The notes under the pieces were generated by a model that searched no databases, was not told the origin of the DNA, and saw only the letters and a program-made list of their open reading frames with translations. Source: a bacterium UBP3_UBA3054 (lineage in GTDB: Bacteria > Auribacterota > UBA3054). From it: a DNA stretch of 7,834 bases. Made by a program: the position numbers and the translations under genes. Numbering within the stretch: the first letter of the stretch is position 1; every line of letters starts with the position of its first letter. The stretch covers positions 1 through 7,834 of the forward strand of contig DFCM01000022.1 of assembly GCA_002366995.1 (NCBI GenBank). Reading direction: 5' to 3'. Below are positions 6,274 through 7,834 of this stretch, one piece after another.

Positions 6274-6286
6274 TCAATGATATTGA
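6274..6286. promoter_or_regulatory. Small palindrome in divergent promoter region (TCAATGATATTGA)
   Basis: TCAAT-GAT-ATTGA is a perfect 5-bp inverted repeat with a 3-base centre, 7 bases from the neighbouring palindrome. It overlaps a weak minus-strand promoter candidate for the GH31 gene: TTGCGT (6305-6300), 17 bases, TATCAT (6282-6277). If that promoter is real, a protein bound here would block it. The -35 matches consensus at only three positions, so confidence is low. Confidence 0.25.
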
Positions 6287-6359
6287 TTTATTGGTAAAAA
6301 CGCAAGTTGATAAAAGGCGTGAAAATCAAACTCTTCCTTTCCACAGCGCGGCGGTTTTT

Positions 6360-6370
6360 TGTGGTAAAAT
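6360..6370 (+). promoter_or_regulatory. Extended -10 promoter of the MFS/mutM operon
   Basis: TGTGGTAAAAT (6360-6370) contains an extended -10 (TGG then TAAAAT). The same 11 bases occur in the LysM operon promoter on the other strand. No good -35 lies 16-18 bases upstream (the region is CACAGC), consistent with the TG extension compensating. A start near 6377 would leave only about 4 bases before the ATG at 6381. Confidence 0.5.
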
Positions 6371-6380
6371 ACCTGAGTGT

Positions 6381-7694
6381 ATGTTCGTGGGTAAGATAAA
6401 GGAATTCTTCTTAAATTTCGGCCGGGCCTTCCAGTCCCGCAACTACAGGCTTTTCTTCATTGGGCAACTGGTCTCCTGCACCGGCGGCCAGATCCAGGCG
6501 GTGGCCATGGGCTGGCTGGTCTACGATCTTACGAATTCCAAGACGATGCTGGGGACGATCCTTCTGCTTTCCCAGGCGCCAGGTCTCATACTGAGTCCCG
6601 TGGCAGGGATACTGATGAGCCGCTTCAACAAGCGCCGCCTTCTCATGACCGTCCTGGTCTTGTCTTCCCTGCACGCTATCACCCTCGCCGTGCTTACCTT
6701 GACTGGCGCCATAACGCCCGCTCTGCTTCTTGTCATGGCGGCCTTCATGGGCATTTTGACCTCGATCGAGATGCCGACCAGGCACAGCCTCATCTATTTT
6801 ATGGTGAAGGAGCCGTCGCATCTTGGCAACGCCATCGCCCTGAACTCCATGATCTTCAATTTGGGGAGATTGGTCGGCCCCGCCATCGGCGGCTTCGCCA
6901 TCAGTCTCATCAAGGACAATTGGGGGAGCGCTCTTTCCCAGGGGACCCTTCCCAGCGACGTTCCATCCCACATCGGAGAAAGCTTCTGTTTCTTTTTGAA
7001 TTCGCTCTCCTATTTCGCGGCCGTCATAGCGCTCCATCTTATGGATTTCGTGCTGCCGGTCTACGAGAGAGGCAAGAACGCCGCCCACGATTTCTGGGAG
7101 GGCCTGAAGACGGCTTGGACTTTCCCGCCAGTTAGGGTGGTCCTTCTGACGCTGGCGATGCTCGGCTCCACAGCCATCACCGCCAACACGCTGACGCCGG
7201 CCATCGCCAGGGACATCCTGCACGGCGATTCGCGTTTTCTGGGCATGCTCCAGAGTTCTCTTGCCCTGGGCGCCATTCTTTCCGCCGGCTACATGGCCAG
7301 CCGCGCCACGCTGAAATACTTCAACTACCATTTCATCGTGGCGACGCTCTCCTGCGGAACGGCGCTCATGATCTACTCCTACTCCTCCAGCCTCAAGCTT
7401 TCCTGTTTCGCAATGTTCCTTATGGGACTGGGTCAGATCCTTTTGTTTTCCTCCACCAATACGCTCATTCAGCTTATCGCCCCGCACAAGTACCGCGACC
7501 GCTTCATCAGCTTCTACGCCGGCATTCTTTTGGGCCTTGTCCCGCTTGGCTGCCAGTTCACCGGTTTCCTGGCCGACCACATCGGGCTCAGGGAAGCGGT
7601 CAGAGTTTGCGGCGTCTGCTCTTTTCTAGTCATGATCTGGTATCTTTTCAACCGCCATCACATCAGGGATCACGAGTATCCCGCCACGGAATAA
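6381..7694 (+). CDS. MFS exporter, EntS-like (MFS_3 type)
   Basis: A 437-aa inner-membrane transporter of the major facilitator superfamily, about the usual length for the EntS-like MFS_3 group. I chose ATG 6381. The frame stays open back to a TTG at 6291, but those 30 residues are hydrophilic and lack the pattern of this family, which begins just before the first helix. Family features are NYRLFFIGQLVS (21-32) leading into helix 1, GWLVYDLTNSKTMLG (44-58), the loop-2/3 motif SRFNKRRLL (80-88), FNLGRLVGPAIGGF (159-172), and SSTNTLIQLIAPHKYRDRF (357-375) before the last helices. About 12 hydrophobic segments are visible. Relatives export siderophores, drugs or unknown small molecules; the substrate cannot be predicted, and there is no biosynthetic cluster here. 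It has no clear Shine-Dalgarno sequence and may be nearly leaderless. mutM follows by 3 bases. Confidence 0.9.
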   Translation: MFVGKIKEFFLNFGRAFQSRNYRLFFIGQLVSCTGGQIQAVAMGWLVYDLTNSKTMLGTILLLSQAPGLILSPVAGILMSRFNKRRLLMTVLVLSSLHAITLAVLTLTGAITPALLLVMAAFMGILTSIEMPTRHSLIYFMVKEPSHLGNAIALNSMIFNLGRLVGPAIGGFAISLIKDNWGSALSQGTLPSDVPSHIGESFCFFLNSLSYFAAVIALHLMDFVLPVYERGKNAAHDFWEGLKTAWTFPPVRVVLLTLAMLGSTAITANTLTPAIARDILHGDSRFLGMLQSSLALGAILSAGYMASRATLKYFNYHFIVATLSCGTALMIYSYSSSLKLSCFAMFLMGLGQILLFSSTNTLIQLIAPHKYRDRFISFYAGILLGLVPLGCQFTGFLADHIGLREAVRVCGVCSFLVMIWYLFNRHHIRDHEYPATE

Positions 7695-7697
7695 ATT

Positions 7698-7834
7698 ATG
7701 CCTGAACTACCCGAAGTACAAACCGTCGTAAACGAAATAAAAAAGCAAAAGCTCGTGGGCGAAAAGATCAAGGACGTCGAGATCCTGGTCCCGAGCCTTG
7801 TAGCGCCGCTTGACACGGCCGCTTTCGCAAAAGC
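7698..7834 (+). CDS. mutM: Formamidopyrimidine-DNA glycosylase, N-terminal part (3' end outside window)
   Basis: The first 45 codons of Fpg/MutM, a bifunctional base-excision-repair enzyme that removes 8-oxoguanine and formamidopyrimidines and nicks the DNA backbone. The start MPELPEVQTVV is diagnostic: after Met removal Pro2 is the catalytic nucleophile that forms the Schiff base, and Glu3 is also catalytic. The next residues (NEIKKQKLVGEKI) fit the first helix and strand. The catalytic Lys in the middle of the protein, the helix-two-turn-helix and the C-terminal zinc finger are beyond the edge, so they cannot be checked; Nei-like relatives also begin with PE but usually not with PELPEVQT. 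The ATG lies 3 bases after the MFS stop, with only a weak GGA 7 bases upstream, so it probably depends on transcription from the MFS promoter. Confidence 0.93.
   Translation, partial: MPELPEVQTVVNEIKKQKLVGEKIKDVEILVPSLVAPLDTAAFAK

Larger units (their letters stand above)
6219..6380. other. Divergent intergenic region between GH31 and MFS genes
   Basis: These 162 bases hold no gene. They contain AGGA (6225-6228, minus) for the GH31 start, two small palindromes (6257-6267, 6274-6286), an AT-rich stretch and the extended -10 before the MFS gene. The only small open frame starting with ATG (6277) ends after six codons and is not supported. Confidence 0.8.

Noticed and set aside
6291..6380. TTG start at 6291 extending the MFS protein by 30 residues
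   Set aside because: The extension is hydrophilic, has no family resemblance and no ribosome binding site, and contains the likely -10 box. ATG 6381 fits the family N-terminus.
6411..7580. Long minus-strand open frame (389 codons) opposite the MFS gene
   Set aside because: The translation is rich in Gly/Glu/Arg/His with no domain, while the opposite strand encodes a clear 12-helix transporter.
1..7834. Defence, phage, transposon or secondary-metabolite system
   Set aside because: I saw no transposase, integrase, toxin-antitoxin pair, nuclease/helicase cassette, CRISPR array or inverted-repeat ends on either strand. The genes are housekeeping, envelope and carbohydrate functions.

Overview
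The window looks like ordinary chromosome of a diderm (Gram-negative type) bacterium. The evidence is an MlaF/MlaE-type ABC lipid transporter, a lipoprotein with a clear lipobox, and an exported glycoside hydrolase. The DNA is moderately GC-rich with a G/C bias at codon third positions, which explains the many long antisense open frames. Several genes lack a clear Shine-Dalgarno sequence. A STAS-MlaE fusion next to a large GH31 enzyme would suit a PVC-group relative (Verrucomicrobiota, Lentisphaerota, Kiritimatiellota), but nothing here proves the phylum.

Layout, left to right. (1) Positions 1-2546, minus strand: a tight operon read right to left. It encodes a serine-rich lipoprotein with two C-terminal LysM domains, a STAS-MlaE permease and an MlaF-type ATPase that runs off the left edge. 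Gaps are 7 and 5 bases. A good sigma70-type promoter lies upstream at 2577-2605. The operon probably moves lipid between the membranes, and the LysM lipoprotein is a possible peptidoglycan-anchored accessory. (2) Positions 2636-2794, plus strand: a tRNA-Phe(GAA) gene with its own TTGACT-N17-TAGAAT promoter, C-rich discriminator and encoded CCA. It ends at a strong hairpin that can also terminate the converging stomatin gene. (3) Positions 2800-6218, minus strand: a secreted GH31 alpha-glycosidase followed after 44 bases by an SPFH/stomatin-like membrane protein (QmcA/paraslipin type), possibly co-transcribed. (4) Positions 6219-6380: a divergent intergenic region with two small perfect palindromes and an extended -10 box placed almost directly before the next ATG. 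(5) Positions 6381-7834, plus strand: an EntS-like MFS exporter and, 3 bases later, the start of mutM (formamidopyrimidine-DNA glycosylase), cut by the right edge.

I found no mobile element, CRISPR array, phage gene or defence cassette, and no convincing undescribed system. The points most worth a second look are the LysM lipoprotein in the Mla-type operon, the unusual GH31 active-site motif, the STAS domain without a phosphoacceptor residue, and the nearly leaderless MFS gene.
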